Assembly: GCF_014905615.1 (NCBI RefSeq)
Contig: NZ_AQGU01000025.1
Coordinates: 372,001-436,000, forward strand
Direction: 5' to 3'
From: Pseudoalteromonas aliena SW19
GTDB taxonomy: Bacteria; Pseudomonadota; Gammaproteobacteria; Enterobacterales; Alteromonadaceae
Length of the DNA stretch: 64,000 bases
A program made the position numbers and the translations under genes. Below, in pieces: positions 1-10,496 of this stretch. How positions within the stretch are numbered: the first letter of the stretch is position 1; every line of letters starts with the position of its first letter. The notes beneath the pieces are model-generated. The model searched no databases, was not told where the DNA came from, and saw nothing but the letters and a program-made list of their open reading frames with translations.

Positions 1-1319
1 AGTTTACTGATCTTGGGATTGATACACGCCTTGAAACACAATTAGCACATCAAGGGATCACCCAGCCCACCGATATTCAAGCGCATGCAGTGCCTACCGC
101 ACTTGCAGGGCATGACATTTTCGCTCAGTCTAAAACTGGGTCGGGCAAAACCTTAGCGTTTTTACTACCTGCAGTACAACGGGTGATGAAACAAAAGGCA
201 CTCAGTAAACGCGATCCTCGTGTACTTATTGTTGCGCCTACACGAGAGCTTGCAACACAAGTGTTCACACAACTTCGCTTATTAATTGCAGGCACAGCGA
301 TTAAAGCGGTGAAAATACTTGGCGGAGAAAACTTTAATGATCAAGTTAAAGCACTGCGTAACGATCCACAATTTGTAGTCGCAACCCCAGGTCGTTTAGC
401 GGATCACATTACACAACGCTCATTACAATTAAGCGGACTTGAATTACTTATTTTCGATGAAGCCGATCGTATTTTAGATTTAGGCTTTACCGAACAGTTA
501 AAAATGATTAACGAGCAAGCGAATCACCGTTTGCGTCAAACATTACTGTTTTCTGCAACGCTGGATCACGCACAGGTAGATGCTCTATCTCGTAATTTAT
601 TAAAAAAACCAAAGCAAATTACGCTAAGTGCAGCGAATGAGCAGCACAGTGATATCACACAAACACTCTATTTAGCGGATCATCTAGATCACAAAGAGGC
701 ATTATTAGAACATTTTTTAAATCAAGATGATGTTGGTCAATGTATTATCTTTACAGCAACGCGCGCTGATACAAGCCGTTTAAGTGAAGCACTTAATGCT
801 AAAGGATTTAAGTCGGTAGCACTTGCTGGTGATTTAACACAAAATAAGCGCCTAGATATTATGGACTCGTTTAGTCGTGAGAATTTTAAAATATTGATCA
901 CAACGGATGTTGCCTCACGTGGTTTAGATTTGCTCAGCGTAACGCATGTAATTAACTTTGATTTACCAAAACATGCTGAAGAATATGTGCATCGCATTGG
1001 ACGTACTGGGCGTGCAGGTTTTAAAGGAAGTGCGCTTTCGCTGGTAGGCCCTAAAGATTGGGCTAGCTATTTAGCCATAAAAGCATTTTTAAATGATGAG
1101 TTAAATTTTGCCAGCATTGATGGTTTAAAGGCAAAATTTAAAGGGATAAAAGAGAAAAAACCTGAATCTGTATTGAAAAAAGAAAAAACAGTTGTTGCTA
1201 AAAAGCCACTATTTAAACGAAAAGCAAAACCTAAAAAACCATCAGCCCCAATTAAAGCACCCATGAATATTGATGGCGATACACCGATGCGCCGTAAAAA
1301 AAAGCCTGAGCAGGAATAA
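1..1319 (+). CDS. DEAD-box ATP-dependent RNA helicase, 5' end outside window
   Basis: The reading frame is open from base 3 and shows the family's Q motif (F..LGI, GITQPTDIQ) before the GTG at 90, so that GTG is internal and the true start lies upstream of the window. In order, one sees motif I (KTGSGKT, about 132-152), PTREL, the DEAD box at 456-467, SAT, and HRIGRTGRAG. These give an ATP-dependent RNA unwinding core of two RecA-like lobes. A basic, lysine-rich tail of about 70 residues follows and probably binds RNA. The next gene starts 2 bases after the stop, suggesting co-transcription with another RNA-binding protein. Which subgroup (RhlE, SrmB or other) it belongs to is not resolved. 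Confidence 0.93.
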   Translation, partial: FTDLGIDTRLETQLAHQGITQPTDIQAHAVPTALAGHDIFAQSKTGSGKTLAFLLPAVQRVMKQKALSKRDPRVLIVAPTRELATQVFTQLRLLIAGTAIKAVKILGGENFNDQVKALRNDPQFVVATPGRLADHITQRSLQLSGLELLIFDEADRILDLGFTEQLKMINEQANHRLRQTLLFSATLDHAQVDALSRNLLKKPKQITLSAANEQHSDITQTLYLADHLDHKEALLEHFLNQDDVGQCIIFTATRADTSRLSEALNAKGFKSVALAGDLTQNKRLDIMDSFSRENFKILITTDVASRGLDLLSVTHVINFDLPKHAEEYVHRIGRTGRAGFKGSALSLVGPKDWASYLAIKAFLNDELNFASIDGLKAKFKGIKEKKPESVLKKEKTVVAKKPLFKRKAKPKKPSAPIKAPMNIDGDTPMRRKKKPEQE

Positions 1320-1321
1320 TT

Positions 1322-2152
1322 ATGAGTTACCTAGGAACAACACAAACCTTATTTGTAAAAGAAGTAAGCAATGAAGGTGCTTACCTTGATGGCCATGATT
1401 TAGGTGAAGTATTTTTACCAAAACAAGAAATAAAACATGAGCTTGAAGCTGGCGATAGTATTAGTGTATTTATCTTTTTAGACAATGCTAACTTAGCCAC
1501 AGCGACAATTAAAAAGCCTCATGCACAAGTAGGTGAATACGCCCTACTACGCGTTAAAGAAATAAACAGTATTGGGGCATTTTTAGATTGGGGGCTTGAA
1601 AAAGATGTACTAACCCCGTTTAACGAACAAAAGCCACGCATGCAAGAAGGTCATTCATATTTAGTTCGTTTGTACCTTGATAATGCAAGCCAACGTATTT
1701 GTGCATCAAACAATTTTAATCGTTTCCTATCTAAAGATGAGCCGCAATATACACACTTACAAGAAGTGGATTTAATTGTTGCTGGCAAAACAGATATTGG
1801 CTATAAGGTATTAATTGAAGAATCGCACTTCGGTGTTGTATTTTACAATATGGTATTTAAAAGCTTATTTGTGGGCCAAAAGCTTAAAGGTTTCATTCAA
1901 AAAGTACGTGACGACGGAAAAATTGATGTCGTACTAGAAAAGCCTGGTATGGGAAAAGTAAGCGATCTTGGTGAAACTATTATGCAAAAGCTTAAGAATG
2001 AAGGGGGTGTGATCCCACTCGGCGATAAGTCTGATCCTGAAGCAATAAAAAAGATGTTTTCTACCAGTAAGGCTAACTACAAAAAAGCAATTGGTGGACT
2101 ATTCAAGCAAGAATTAATAGATATTGAAGCAAAGTCAATTCGTTTGAAGTAA
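1322..2152 (+). CDS. S1 RNA-binding domain protein, CvfB/YitL family
   Basis: The 276-residue protein has the layout of the CvfB/YitL family: two short N-terminal S1-like folds (about 5-60 and 70-130, with EYALLRVKEINSIGAFLDWG typical of S1), a third S1-like stretch near 145-205, and a C-terminal winged-helix-like region. The family is known for binding RNA; its precise role in proteobacteria is unclear. It starts 2 bases after the helicase stop, so the pair is probably one transcript, and a role in RNA handling is inferred. The annotation rests on family-like pattern, not on a catalytic motif. Confidence 0.85.
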   Translation: MSYLGTTQTLFVKEVSNEGAYLDGHDLGEVFLPKQEIKHELEAGDSISVFIFLDNANLATATIKKPHAQVGEYALLRVKEINSIGAFLDWGLEKDVLTPFNEQKPRMQEGHSYLVRLYLDNASQRICASNNFNRFLSKDEPQYTHLQEVDLIVAGKTDIGYKVLIEESHFGVVFYNMVFKSLFVGQKLKGFIQKVRDDGKIDVVLEKPGMGKVSDLGETIMQKLKNEGGVIPLGDKSDPEAIKKMFSTSKANYKKAIGGLFKQELIDIEAKSIRLK

Positions 2153-2161
2153 TTTTTTACT

Positions 2162-2197
2162 GATAGAAGTTGAGTGGCCAACCACTCAACTTCTATC
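2162..2197. terminator. Perfect 16-bp hairpin between convergent genes
   Basis: Bases 2162-2177 and 2182-2197 are perfect inverted repeats with a 4-base loop (ccaa). The hairpin sits just after the CvfB-like gene and before the end of the convergent gene at 2241, so it probably ends transcription from one or both sides. A clear T-run after the stem is missing, so it is not a textbook intrinsic terminator. Confidence 0.6.
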
Positions 2198-2240
2198 TTC
2201 ACTCAATAATAAACTGCCTATTATTAAATTATTCTTTTAC

Positions 2241-2615
2241 TTAGCCCATAATATATTTATACGGTAAGGTGCATTGCGTATATTGCTTTGAATAATCAAT
2301 AACCTCTTCTTTAGTTTTTAAGTTCAAAGGTGCTAGACGAAAAATCCTACTTTCACAATCAGGCTTCCTATCATCATGATTATTAACACATTCACGAGCA
2401 CTAATGTCTTGATAACTAAGGACATCTTCGTTTTTATAGCACAAGTGGTGTGCATAATCTGCCATAGTCTGTTTGAAATCAAAAATATTAACGGGGTAGC
2501 TCACGATAACATCAGCAACTGTTAAAGCCTCAGAATCTATCTTCCCTGATAAATAATATTTGTTTACTGAGAAAGCCGCAACAGCAAAAATAACCACATA
2601 GAATAACAATTTCAA
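2241..2615 (-). CDS. Hypothetical protein with N-terminal membrane anchor or signal
   Basis: This 124-residue protein is not recognised. It starts with a hydrophobic stretch (about residues 3-17) compatible with a signal peptide or single membrane anchor. The rest is polar and contains at least four cysteines, spread across the mature part, which would suit disulfides outside the cytoplasm. It stands alone between the helicase pair and pyrF and is transcribed toward the hairpin at 2162-2197. No catalytic motif is seen. Confidence 0.55.
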   Translation of the reverse strand: MKLLFYVVIFAVAAFSVNKYYLSGKIDSEALTVADVIVSYPVNIFDFKQTMADYAHHLCYKNEDVLSYQDISARECVNNHDDRKPDCESRIFRLAPLNLKTKEEVIDYSKQYTQCTLPYKYIMG

Positions 2616-2705
2616 GACAAACCCTCACTACATATAAACAATATTTTGTAATATTAGAACCATATTTAGTAAGGATTTTAGCATCAATCAACTATTTTTG
2701 TTAAT

Positions 2706-3410
2706 TTAATTAATCGAGCGATTAACATCATTAAGCACTTTTACAGGATCATTCGATTTTGTTATAGGTCGTCCAATAACAAGGTAATCACTTCCAGCAT
2801 CAATCGCTTGTTTTGGTGTCATGATACGCTTTTGATCTCCTACATCACTACCTTCCGGACGAATACCTGGCGTAACCAATTTAAATTTATCACCAAGTTC
2901 AACTTTAAGCACTTTTGCCTCTTGTGCTGAACAAACTATGCCATCAAGCCCTGCTTCTTTTGCAAGCCGAGCTAAGTAAATGACTTGTTCCTGCGGGGAT
3001 TTTTCAATACCTAAACGTTTGAGTTCTTTTTCATCCATGCTTGTTAAAACAGTCACAGCAATAAGCAAAGGCGCTTTATCACCAAACTGCTCTAAAGCAA
3101 GTTTAGCTTTATGCATCATTTCAAAACCACCTGATGCATGTACATTAACCATCCATACACCCATTTTTGCGGCTGCAGTGACAGCTTTAGCTACAGTATT
3201 AGGAATGTCATGAAATTTTAGATCTAGAAACACATCAAAACCTAAATCAATTAATTCTTTAACAAAAGCAGGACCGAAATAGGTAAACATCTCTTTACCG
3301 ACTTTAAGACGGCAAGTATCAGGAGAAAGTTGTTTAACAAAATTTAGGGCAATTTGCTGATCATCGTAATCTAATGCAATGAGAATTTTTTTTGAATGTT
3401 CGAAAGACAT
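2706..3410 (-). CDS. pyrF: Orotidine 5'-phosphate decarboxylase
   Basis: Converts OMP to UMP, the last step of de novo pyrimidine synthesis, in the cytoplasm. The sequence shows the TIM-barrel hallmarks: ALDYDD near the start, the catalytic [11 protein letters not shown] segment (Asp-Lys-x-x-Asp), and the phosphate-binding VTPGIRPEG and YLVIGRPIT loops. The ORF extends 7 codons further upstream, but the ATG at 3410 gives the family start MSFEHSKK and has AGGA at suitable spacing, so it was chosen. lapB and lapA lie upstream on the same strand, as in Escherichia coli, but a gap of about 185 bases makes a separate promoter possible. Confidence 0.95.
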   Translation of the reverse strand: MSFEHSKKILIALDYDDQQIALNFVKQLSPDTCRLKVGKEMFTYFGPAFVKELIDLGFDVFLDLKFHDIPNTVAKAVTAAAKMGVWMVNVHASGGFEMMHKAKLALEQFGDKAPLLIAVTVLTSMDEKELKRLGIEKSPQEQVIYLARLAKEAGLDGIVCSAQEAKVLKVELGDKFKLVTPGIRPEGSDVGDQKRIMTPKQAIDAGSDYLVIGRPITKSNDPVKVLNDVNRSIN

Positions 3411-3596
3411 AACTATCCTAATGTATGGCAATAAAGTAATTATATAAATAGATCTAATAAAATAGTTTTAGCGGGTAATTTTGGGTGTCGATAAAGTAAA
3501 TTTATACAAGCTTACTTTATAAAAATTAAAATCAGTAAACACATGGCTTAATTTGCTAAAATACTCATCTTTTAAATCCGTTATTAAGGGGGGTTA

Positions 3597-4733
3597 TTAA
3601 AATCCATCTAACCCTCTACTCGGTACAATGGTTTCCCAATGTTTACAAGAAGGGCAATTCCAATAAATTGTATAGCTAGTAAAGCCGCAATGCTGACATT
3701 GAAAGTCAGGTTTAGTCGCAATGTATGAAGTAACAAGTTTATCAATCTGCTCTAAAACTTCTTTCGTGTTTTTATTTTGATCAGCCATCAATTGCAGCAA
3801 AAAACTAAAACCGCGAATTGTTGGTTGTCGTTTTAAACTATCAGTTAAAAACTCAAATGCTTGCTCTGTGAAACCTTGTTCTAATAAAGCCTGACAATGT
3901 TTTATTTTTATTAATACGCCGCCTTTTTCTAATAAGTCATTTACTAGCTCATGAAATTGGTGCGTTAGATTTAGTTGTTTGTAACTGTGTGCGAGTCTAT
4001 CAATAAATAGCGGGGCAAATAACGTAAATTGAGTCACGAGTTCTCGCCAATAATAAATGGCTTTAACGTAATCCTCATTTGTATAAGCAGATAAACCTAA
4101 TTCGTAAAGAGGACGAACAGCTTTATAATTTAAACTAATCGCTTTTCTCATTAATTGTGGGGTATTATCAGCTAAGGCTGTTTCACAATAAAAATTTGCA
4201 ATCGCTTTAAATTGTTGTTCTTTTGAAAATAATTCGCTGTGGGCCTCAAACATGTTGATGCCTTTTTCCCATTCACGGGTTTGTGAATATAAAGTAATAA
4301 TAGGTTCGAGAGCTTCAACATGCCCTGCTTTTACTAACCAAACTAGATGCTCCTCTGCACTGTCAAGCAAGCCTGCCATAATATAATCTTCGGCGAGCTC
4401 TAATCTGCTTGTAGCTGCTTGTTGTTCATTTAAGCTTGGATGTTTTAGAAGAAGTTCATGAATTTTTATCGCTCGGTCTAACTCACCTCGACGACGAAAC
4501 ATGGTGGCAAGCGTAGAATAATGTTCAACTGAATCAGCAGAAACTTCGAGTAGATTAATTAGGTGCTCTAACCCTTGATCTTCTTCTCTATCAAGTAAAA
4601 ATTTTAAACCTTTACTATACTCAGAAGTGATCTGACGGTTAAGTTGATGAGCTTGGTTTTTAGCGCTATTTTTACCCATCACCCAGCCGTAACCGGCTGC
4701 TACAGGTAATAATAAAAACAAAAGCTCAATCAT
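3597..4733 (-). CDS. lapB: Lipopolysaccharide assembly protein LapB (YciM)
   Basis: LapB is an inner-membrane-anchored TPR protein that in enterobacteria works with FtsH to control LpxC and so LPS synthesis. The 378-residue protein has an N-terminal membrane helix (about 3-18), a long series of TPR-like helices, and a C-terminal rubredoxin-type zinc/iron site with two CxxC pairs (CQHCG and CPSC, near 352 and 367). It starts 2 bases after the lapA stop, so the two are co-translated. Length and domain order match the family. Confidence 0.95.
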   Translation of the reverse strand: MIELLFLLLPVAAGYGWVMGKNSAKNQAHQLNRQITSEYSKGLKFLLDREEDQGLEHLINLLEVSADSVEHYSTLATMFRRRGELDRAIKIHELLLKHPSLNEQQAATSRLELAEDYIMAGLLDSAEEHLVWLVKAGHVEALEPIITLYSQTREWEKGINMFEAHSELFSKEQQFKAIANFYCETALADNTPQLMRKAISLNYKAVRPLYELGLSAYTNEDYVKAIYYWRELVTQFTLFAPLFIDRLAHSYKQLNLTHQFHELVNDLLEKGGVLIKIKHCQALLEQGFTEQAFEFLTDSLKRQPTIRGFSFLLQLMADQNKNTKEVLEQIDKLVTSYIATKPDFQCQHCGFTSYTIYWNCPSCKHWETIVPSRGLDGF

Positions 4734-4735
4734 GA

Positions 4736-5017
4736 TTAGGTGTCTTTATTAGCAGCAAGCTTTTTTTTATCTTTTTCAGGCGCTAATTGTTTTTTTAACC
4801 GATAATTTTGCCATTTTAACTGTGAGAACAATTTAAAACTAATAAAACAACCGATTACAACACCTAACAAAAAGCAGATACTTATGATTACAGCTAAAGG
4901 TAATGTATTACTGGCAATTATATAATTAATTTGTACTAACTGTGGATTTTGAGAACCCAATACAAAAGCACTAATAAGGCATAGTGCAACCAGAATAATT
5001 TTTAATACCTTAAACAA
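4736..5017 (-). CDS. lapA: Lipopolysaccharide assembly protein LapA (DUF1049)
   Basis: This 93-residue protein has two transmembrane helices (about 5-22 and 41-64) and a charged lysine-rich tail, as in the LapA/YciS family. It acts with LapB at the inner membrane in LPS assembly; this comes from family knowledge. The gene sits directly before lapB and 25 bases after ihfB, in the conserved order rpsA-ihfB-lapA-lapB. Confidence 0.92.
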   Translation of the reverse strand: MFKVLKIILVALCLISAFVLGSQNPQLVQINYIIASNTLPLAVIISICFLLGVVIGCFISFKLFSQLKWQNYRLKKQLAPEKDKKKLAANKDT

Positions 5018-5042
5018 GTAACTACTCCAATAAATTAGTTAA

Positions 5043-5330
5043 CTAGGCAATACTTTCATTTACGCGGTCGCGTAATTCTTTACCTGGTTTAAAATGAGGA
5101 ACATGCTTACCGTCTAACTCAACTGTATCGCCAGTCTTAGGATTACGACCTGTGCGAGGAGCGCGGAAATGCAAAGAGAAACTACCAAAACCTCTGATCT
5201 CTATACGATCTGAAGTAGATAATGAGCCGGCCATTTGTTCAAGAATTTCTTTTACAGCATTCTCAACATCTTTCACTGGAACGTGCGCGTGTTGTTCCGC
5301 AAGTGTTTCTATCAATTCTGACTTAGTCAT
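5043..5330 (-). CDS. ihfB: Integration host factor beta subunit
   Basis: The 95-residue protein is a DNABII family member. It carries the signature [20 protein letters not shown] and ends in [10 protein letters not shown], typical of the beta subunit. With IhfA it forms a heterodimer that bends DNA sharply and supports transcription, recombination and replication. The position directly downstream of rpsA is conserved in gammaproteobacteria and separates it from HU genes. Confidence 0.96.
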   Translation of the reverse strand: MTKSELIETLAEQHAHVPVKDVENAVKEILEQMAGSLSTSDRIEIRGFGSFSLHFRAPRTGRNPKTGDTVELDGKHVPHFKPGKELRDRVNESIA

Positions 5331-5397
5331 AGCGTTTCCTTAAAAAGAGATATAGGAAGGGCAAAAAATGCCCTTCCAACTAAAAACTAATTATATA

Positions 5398-7065
5398 TTA
5401 GTCTTTTTGTGCATTTGCGAAAGCAGCTGCCATTGCGTTTTCAAACACTGGCTCTTCTTTCTTAAGCTTCTCTATTACTTCTTTCTCTTCTGCTTCGAAA
5501 AGAGCTTTAACAGATAAACTTAAAGTGCGGTTCTTGCGATCAACACCAACATATTTCACTTCAATTTCGTCGCCAACAGAAACAACAGTAGTTGCATCTT
5601 CAACGCGCTCTTGAGCGATATCAGCTACACGAATGTAACCTTCAACGCCTTCGATAAGTTCAACAGTTGCGCCTTTAGCATCAACTTCAGTCACTTTACC
5701 CTTAACAATAGCACCTTTTTTGTTTGCATCAAGGTAGTTATTGAATGGGTCAGCTTCGATTTGTTTAACACCTAGAGAGATACGTTCACGCTCTGGGTCA
5801 ACTTGTAATACGATAGCAGTGATTTCGTCGCCTTTCTTGAATTCACGTACAGCGTCTTCGCCAGGTGTATTCCAAGAAATGTCTGAAAGGTGTACAAGAC
5901 CGTCAATACCACCGTCAAGACCGATAAAGATACCGAAGTCAGTGATTGATTTGATCTTACCAGTAACTTGATCGCCTTTGTTTTGTAGACGAGCAAATTC
6001 CTGCCAAGGATTAGCAATACATTGCTTAAGACCAAGAGAAATACGACGACGTTCTTCGTCAATTTCTAGAACCATAACTTCAACAGTATCACCTAGTGAT
6101 ACAACTTTTGAAGGATGGATGTTCTTGTTAGTCCAATCCATTTCAGAAACGTGTACTAGACCTTCAACGCCTTCTTCGATTTCCACGAAACAGCCGTAAT
6201 CAGTAAGGTTAGTAACACGACCAGAAAGTTTAGAACCTTCTGGGTAACGACCAGCGATAGCTGCCCATGGATCTTCACCAAGCTGTTTAAGGCCTAGAGA
6301 TACACGAGTTTTATCTTTGTCGAATTTAAGAACTTTAACTGCGATTTCGTCGCCAACATTAACGATCTCTGAAGGGTGCTTAACACGCTTCCACGCCATA
6401 TCAGTAATGTGTAGTAGACCATCAACACCACCAAGATCAACGAATGCACCGTAGTCAGTAAGGTTCTTAACGATACCTTTAACTTCTTGACCTTCAACAA
6501 GGTTAGCAAGAAGCTCTTCACGTTCTTGTGAGTTTTCTGATTCGATAACTGCACGACGTGAAACAACAACGTTGTTACGTTTTTGATCAAGCTTGATTAC
6601 TTTAAATTCAAGCTCTTTGCCTTCAAGGTGAGTTGTGTCACGTACTGGACGAACATCAACAAGTGAACCAGGTAGGAAAGCACGGATTGAATCAACTTCA
6701 ACAGTGAAACCGCCTTTAACTTTACCGTTGATAACACCAGTAACAGTCTCTTGCTCTTCACATGCTTTCTCAAGACGGATCCACGCTTCGTGACGCTTCG
6801 CTTTCTCACGAGAAAGGATAGTTTCACCGAAACCGTCTTCAATTGCATCTAGTGCAACATCTACTTCGTCGCCTACAGCAACTTCAAGTTCACCAGCAGC
6901 ATTTTTGAACTGCTCTGCAGGGATAGCACTTTCTGATTTAAGACCAGCATCTACAAGTACAATGTTATTCTCGATAGAGATTACTGTACCTTTAACGATA
7001 GAGCCTTGCTCTGCTTCAAAACCCTTTAAGCTTTCTTCAAATAACTGCGCAAAATTTTCTGACAT
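5398..7065 (-). CDS. rpsA: 30S ribosomal protein S1
   Basis: S1 delivers mRNA to the 30S subunit. The 555-residue product (Escherichia coli 557) contains six S1 OB-fold repeats; repeats 3-6 show the strong pattern [18 protein letters not shown]. The ORF could extend 16 codons upstream, but the ATG at 7065 gives the conserved [13 protein letters not shown] start. Only a weak Shine-Dalgarno is seen before it, which is normal for rpsA, whose leader in Escherichia coli is recognised and autoregulated by S1. Neighbours cmk (upstream) and ihfB (downstream) fit the conserved cluster. Confidence 0.97.
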   Translation of the reverse strand: MSENFAQLFEESLKGFEAEQGSIVKGTVISIENNIVLVDAGLKSESAIPAEQFKNAAGELEVAVGDEVDVALDAIEDGFGETILSREKAKRHEAWIRLEKACEEQETVTGVINGKVKGGFTVEVDSIRAFLPGSLVDVRPVRDTTHLEGKELEFKVIKLDQKRNNVVVSRRAVIESENSQEREELLANLVEGQEVKGIVKNLTDYGAFVDLGGVDGLLHITDMAWKRVKHPSEIVNVGDEIAVKVLKFDKDKTRVSLGLKQLGEDPWAAIAGRYPEGSKLSGRVTNLTDYGCFVEIEEGVEGLVHVSEMDWTNKNIHPSKVVSLGDTVEVMVLEIDEERRRISLGLKQCIANPWQEFARLQNKGDQVTGKIKSITDFGIFIGLDGGIDGLVHLSDISWNTPGEDAVREFKKGDEITAIVLQVDPERERISLGVKQIEADPFNNYLDANKKGAIVKGKVTEVDAKGATVELIEGVEGYIRVADIAQERVEDATTVVSVGDEIEVKYVGVDRKNRTLSLSVKALFEAEEKEVIEKLKKEEPVFENAMAAAFANAQKD

Positions 7066-7099
7066 ACGAATATACGTCTCATATATTAATACCAATAAG

Positions 7100-7120
7100 C
7101 AACCATGCTGCATGGGGTTG
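7100..7120 (-). promoter_or_regulatory. rpsA: Hairpin in the rpsA leader
   Basis: CAACC-ATGC pairs with GCATGGGGTTG around a single T, with two extra bases bulged out. It lies 35-55 bases upstream of the rpsA start codon. Leader hairpins upstream of a weak Shine-Dalgarno are known from Escherichia coli rpsA; that this one serves autoregulation is an inference. Confidence 0.35.
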
Positions 7121-7161
7121 TTAAAATAGCACTGGCATCCTGCTGGTGCATAAAATGTGTT

Positions 7162-7872
7162 TTAGCTTCGTTTAGGAAGCTTACCTTCAGAGATAGCAAT
7201 ATCTAATAAAGTTATAACTTTATCAAACACTTGCTGAGCATTGAGTTCGCTAGTATCGAGCTCTATGGCATCCTCTGCAGGTACAAGCGGCGCAACCGCA
7301 CGATTCATATCGCGCTCATCACGATCTTGAATGTCTTGTAATAGACCACTCAGTGTAACATCAAGACCGCGCGTATTCAACTCAACAAAACGTCTGCGCG
7401 CACGCTCTTGTGCACTTGCTGTTAAATAAATTTTTAACGGTGCATCTTGAAAAACCACAGTGCCCATATCACGACCATCGGCAATTAAGCCATTTTCACT
7501 GCGAAATGCACGCTGGCGGCGCAATAATGCTTCACGAACACGAGGTAACGCAGCTACTTTTGACGCAGCTGACCCGACTTCTTCATTACGAATAGTGGTT
7601 GTTACATCTTCGCCTTCTAAAATAACTTTTCCAGCATTAGTTTGGCTATCCACCAAAAACTGTACATCTAAGTTTGCAGCGAGCGGCACAAGTGCCTCTT
7701 CATTGTCTAATGCTATTTGATGATGAAGTGCTGCAAGGGATAATACGCGATAAATTGCACCGCTATCCAATACATCCCATCCCAACTTTTCGGCTAACAA
7801 GCGACAAACAGTTCCTTTACCTGAACCACTTGGGCCATCAACGGTGATCACGGGCATTAATAACGCCTGCAT
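7162..7872 (-). CDS. cmk: Cytidylate kinase
   Basis: Phosphorylates CMP and dCMP using ATP. The P-loop [10 protein letters not shown] lies at about residues 14-23, followed by [12 protein letters not shown] and the substrate-binding segment [21 protein letters not shown]. The 236-residue length is close to the family's 225-230. The start at 7872 was chosen because a strong AGGAGG lies a few bases upstream. It lies between aroA and rpsA on the same strand. Confidence 0.96.
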   Translation of the reverse strand: MQALLMPVITVDGPSGSGKGTVCRLLAEKLGWDVLDSGAIYRVLSLAALHHQIALDNEEALVPLAANLDVQFLVDSQTNAGKVILEGEDVTTTIRNEEVGSAASKVAALPRVREALLRRQRAFRSENGLIADGRDMGTVVFQDAPLKIYLTASAQERARRRFVELNTRGLDVTLSGLLQDIQDRDERDMNRAVAPLVPAEDAIELDTSELNAQQVFDKVITLLDIAISEGKLPKRS

Positions 7873-7978
7873 TTAAACCTCCTGCAATGCACACCTAAAT
7901 AAACCGCGATATTATACGTCAGTTATTAAAATATATCTGCTATTAGTGTGTAACTTTTTATAAATAGTTATAACAGTC

Positions 7979-9256
7979 CTATTCACTCACTGATGCTAAT
8001 ACATTGAAAAATGTAGGAAATGTTTTATAGGTACACTTCGGATCATTAATCGTTATAGGCTTTCCACCAACGGCTACCATAGCAAAACACATTGCAATGC
8101 GGTGATCATCGTAAGTGTCTATTGCTACATCGTTGAAGTGTTTAGGCGGTGTAATTTCTATAAAGTCGTGTCCCTCTACTACCTCAGCACCAACCTTTCT
8201 AAGCTCAGTTGCCATTGCGTGTAGCCTGTCTGTTTCTTTTACACGCCAGTTATAAATATTACGGATAGCAGTTGGACCTTTTGCAAAAAGCGCCACTGTT
8301 GCAAGAGTCATAGCAGCATCAGGAATTGCATTGGCGTCAATATCTACGCCTTTTAGCTCGCCTTTACGTACAACAAGTCGCTCATCATACCAATCGATTT
8401 TGGCACCGACTTGCTCCATGACTTTAGCAAAACCAATATCCCCTTGGACCGATTTAGCACCTACTCCTTTAATTTCAATTTCGCCACCAGCAATCGCTGC
8501 TGCTGCCACGAAATAAGAAGCAGAAGATGCATCGCCTTCAACCATAATACGTTCAAGCGATTGATACTGTTGACCACCTTTAACTTTAAACGTTGCATAA
8601 TCACTGTGTTCAACATTCACACCAAAACGTGCCATTACATCAAGGGTAATATCAATATAAGGCTTAGAGACTAACGTCCCTTTAATTGTAATTTGTGTAT
8701 CACCATTAAATAACGGTGCAGCCATTAACAAAGCGGTCAAAAACTGACTTGAAATACTGCCATCAATTTCAACATCACCACCTTTTATTTGACCACCTAC
8801 AATTTTAAGTGGTGGGTAGTCTTTGTGTTTTGTATAAGTAACATCACCACCAAGCGCTTGTAGAGCATCAACCAAGTGCCCTATCGGACGCTCTTCCATA
8901 CGTGGCTCGCCAATTAGCTCATACTCACCAGCAACGGCAGCAAGCACAGCCGTTAAAGGTCTGTAAGCAGTACCCGCATTACCTAAAAACAACGGCTCAC
9001 TAGGCGTTTTAAATACACCACCAACGCCCTCAACCGTTGCAACTGTTCGCTCATTGTTTAAAGTAACATTTACACCTAATAACTTTAAAGCGCCCAACAT
9101 ATGACGAATATCATCACTATCGAGCAAATTTTCAACAACGGTTGTACCATTTGCAAGTGCTGCAAGTAACAAAATACGGTTAGATAAACTTTTTGAGCCT
9201 GGTAATGTCACGCTGCCGTTTACACGAGAAATAGGGTCTAAACGAAGTTGCTCCAT
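7979..9256 (-). CDS. aroA: 3-phosphoshikimate 1-carboxyvinyltransferase (EPSP synthase)
   Basis: Transfers the enolpyruvyl group of PEP to shikimate 3-phosphate in chorismate synthesis. The 425-residue protein shows [18 protein letters not shown] near the start, [13 protein letters not shown] (phosphoenolpyruvate/glyphosate region), GDASSASYF, and the C-terminal [11 protein letters not shown] and DDHRIAM motifs. The GNAGTAYRP motif is of the class I, glyphosate-sensitive type. Its ATG overlaps the serC stop (TAATG), so the two are translationally coupled, as in many enterobacteria. Confidence 0.97.
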   Translation of the reverse strand: MEQLRLDPISRVNGSVTLPGSKSLSNRILLLAALANGTTVVENLLDSDDIRHMLGALKLLGVNVTLNNERTVATVEGVGGVFKTPSEPLFLGNAGTAYRPLTAVLAAVAGEYELIGEPRMEERPIGHLVDALQALGGDVTYTKHKDYPPLKIVGGQIKGGDVEIDGSISSQFLTALLMAAPLFNGDTQITIKGTLVSKPYIDITLDVMARFGVNVEHSDYATFKVKGGQQYQSLERIMVEGDASSASYFVAAAAIAGGEIEIKGVGAKSVQGDIGFAKVMEQVGAKIDWYDERLVVRKGELKGVDIDANAIPDAAMTLATVALFAKGPTAIRNIYNWRVKETDRLHAMATELRKVGAEVVEGHDFIEITPPKHFNDVAIDTYDDHRIAMCFAMVAVGGKPITINDPKCTYKTFPTFFNVLASVSE

Positions 9257-10338
9257 TAACTGTGCTCCTTTGCAAATGCGTCCATAAAACTAACAAGTGC
9301 TTGAACACCTTCAATAGGCATTGCGTTATAAATACTTGCGCGCATACCGCCCACAATTCTGTGGCCTTCAAGAGCGAGTAACCCTGCATCTTTAGACTGA
9401 GCAACAAACTTATCATTTAAGCTTTCATCATTAAGCCAAAACGGAACATTCATACGTGAACGGCAATGTTTAGCTACTTTATTTGTATAAAAGCTCGATC
9501 CATCAATAAAATCATAAAGTAGCTGCGCTTTAGCTATGTTCTGAACTTCCATGGCTTTTACGCCACCATTTAGCTCTAACCATTCAAATACTTCAGCCGC
9601 TAAGTACCACGCAAAGGTGGGAGGTGTATTAAACATGCTGCCTTGTTTTGCTTCTAAGGCGTAATCTAAAATACCGGGTTTAGGAAGACCTTCACGCTCA
9701 AGTAATGTTTTACGAACAATAACAATCGAAATGCCCGATGGGCCTATGTTTTTTTGCGCGCCGGCATAAATTAAGTCAAATTTATTTACGTCTATTTCGC
9801 GCGATAAAATAGTCGATGACATATCAGCAACAATTGGCGCAGTTGGATGACTCGGCACATCAAAAATCTCTAGGCCATCTACCGTTTCGTTAGGGCAATA
9901 GTGAATGTAAGATGCATCTTCAGGTAACACCCAATTAGTAACCTGTTTAATCGAAAACTCACCATTTACATCGTTACGAACATCAATTGAAAGCGTTTTG
10001 GTAAATTTGTTAGCTTCATCCGTTGCACTTTTTGACCACACGCCATTTTCACAATAAACAGCAGTTTTACCATCTTGGTGTAAATTTAATGGCACGGCGC
10101 TAAACTGGCCACGACCGCCACCGTGCATAAATAGCACTTCGTATTCGTCACTAATGTTCATCAAGCGTCTAAGGCTTGCCTCACATTTTGCAGTTAATGC
10201 TAAAAACTCTTTGCTGCGATGACTCATTTCCATTACAGAAACACCTAGGTCTTGCCAATCTAGAAACTCTTTTTGCGCTTTTTTCATAACCGCTTGCGGT
10301 AGCATAGCCGGTCCCGCACAAAAATTATATTTACTCAT
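9256..10338 (-). CDS. serC: Phosphoserine aminotransferase
   Basis: A PLP-dependent class V aminotransferase of 360 residues that makes 3-phosphoserine for serine synthesis and acts also in pyridoxine synthesis. The start [26 protein letters not shown] and the PLP-lysine region [12 protein letters not shown] are plain, and the C-terminal [12 protein letters not shown] motif is present. It overlaps aroA by one base. The gap to gyrA upstream holds the gyrA terminator, so serC-aroA probably has its own promoter in 10339-10460. Confidence 0.97.
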   Translation of the reverse strand: MSKYNFCAGPAMLPQAVMKKAQKEFLDWQDLGVSVMEMSHRSKEFLALTAKCEASLRRLMNISDEYEVLFMHGGGRGQFSAVPLNLHQDGKTAVYCENGVWSKSATDEANKFTKTLSIDVRNDVNGEFSIKQVTNWVLPEDASYIHYCPNETVDGLEIFDVPSHPTAPIVADMSSTILSREIDVNKFDLIYAGAQKNIGPSGISIVIVRKTLLEREGLPKPGILDYALEAKQGSMFNTPPTFAWYLAAEVFEWLELNGGVKAMEVQNIAKAQLLYDFIDGSSFYTNKVAKHCRSRMNVPFWLNDESLNDKFVAQSKDAGLLALEGHRIVGGMRASIYNAMPIEGVQALVSFMDAFAKEHS

Positions 10339-10461
10339 TACCTTTGCCTCATTCCAGTAATTTAACGACTAAGCATGAACCTATAATATCCATCCACTCA
10401 ATCTCACGATTTTAATGAATAAATATAATTTCATACACTATTAATTTTTTTCAACAACATT

Positions 10462-10487
10462 AAAAAAAGCGGCCAAGGCCGCTTTTT
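10462..10487 (-). terminator. Intrinsic terminator of gyrA
   Basis: GCGGCC-AA-GGCCGC forms a GC-rich stem, flanked on the minus strand by a run of seven T. It lies directly after the gyrA stop codon. Confidence 0.9.
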
Positions 10488-10496
10488 CAATCTCAA

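Noticed and set aside
2153..2197. Small RNA gene at the 16-bp hairpin after the CvfB-like gene
   Set aside because: No promoter-like sequence and no T-run; explained as a terminator-like hairpin between convergent genes.
5772..6848. Long minus-strand frames of 83-98 codons in a second frame inside rpsA
   Set aside because: They follow the codon usage of rpsA in a shifted frame and consist of hydrophobic low-complexity sequence; shadows of a strongly biased gene.
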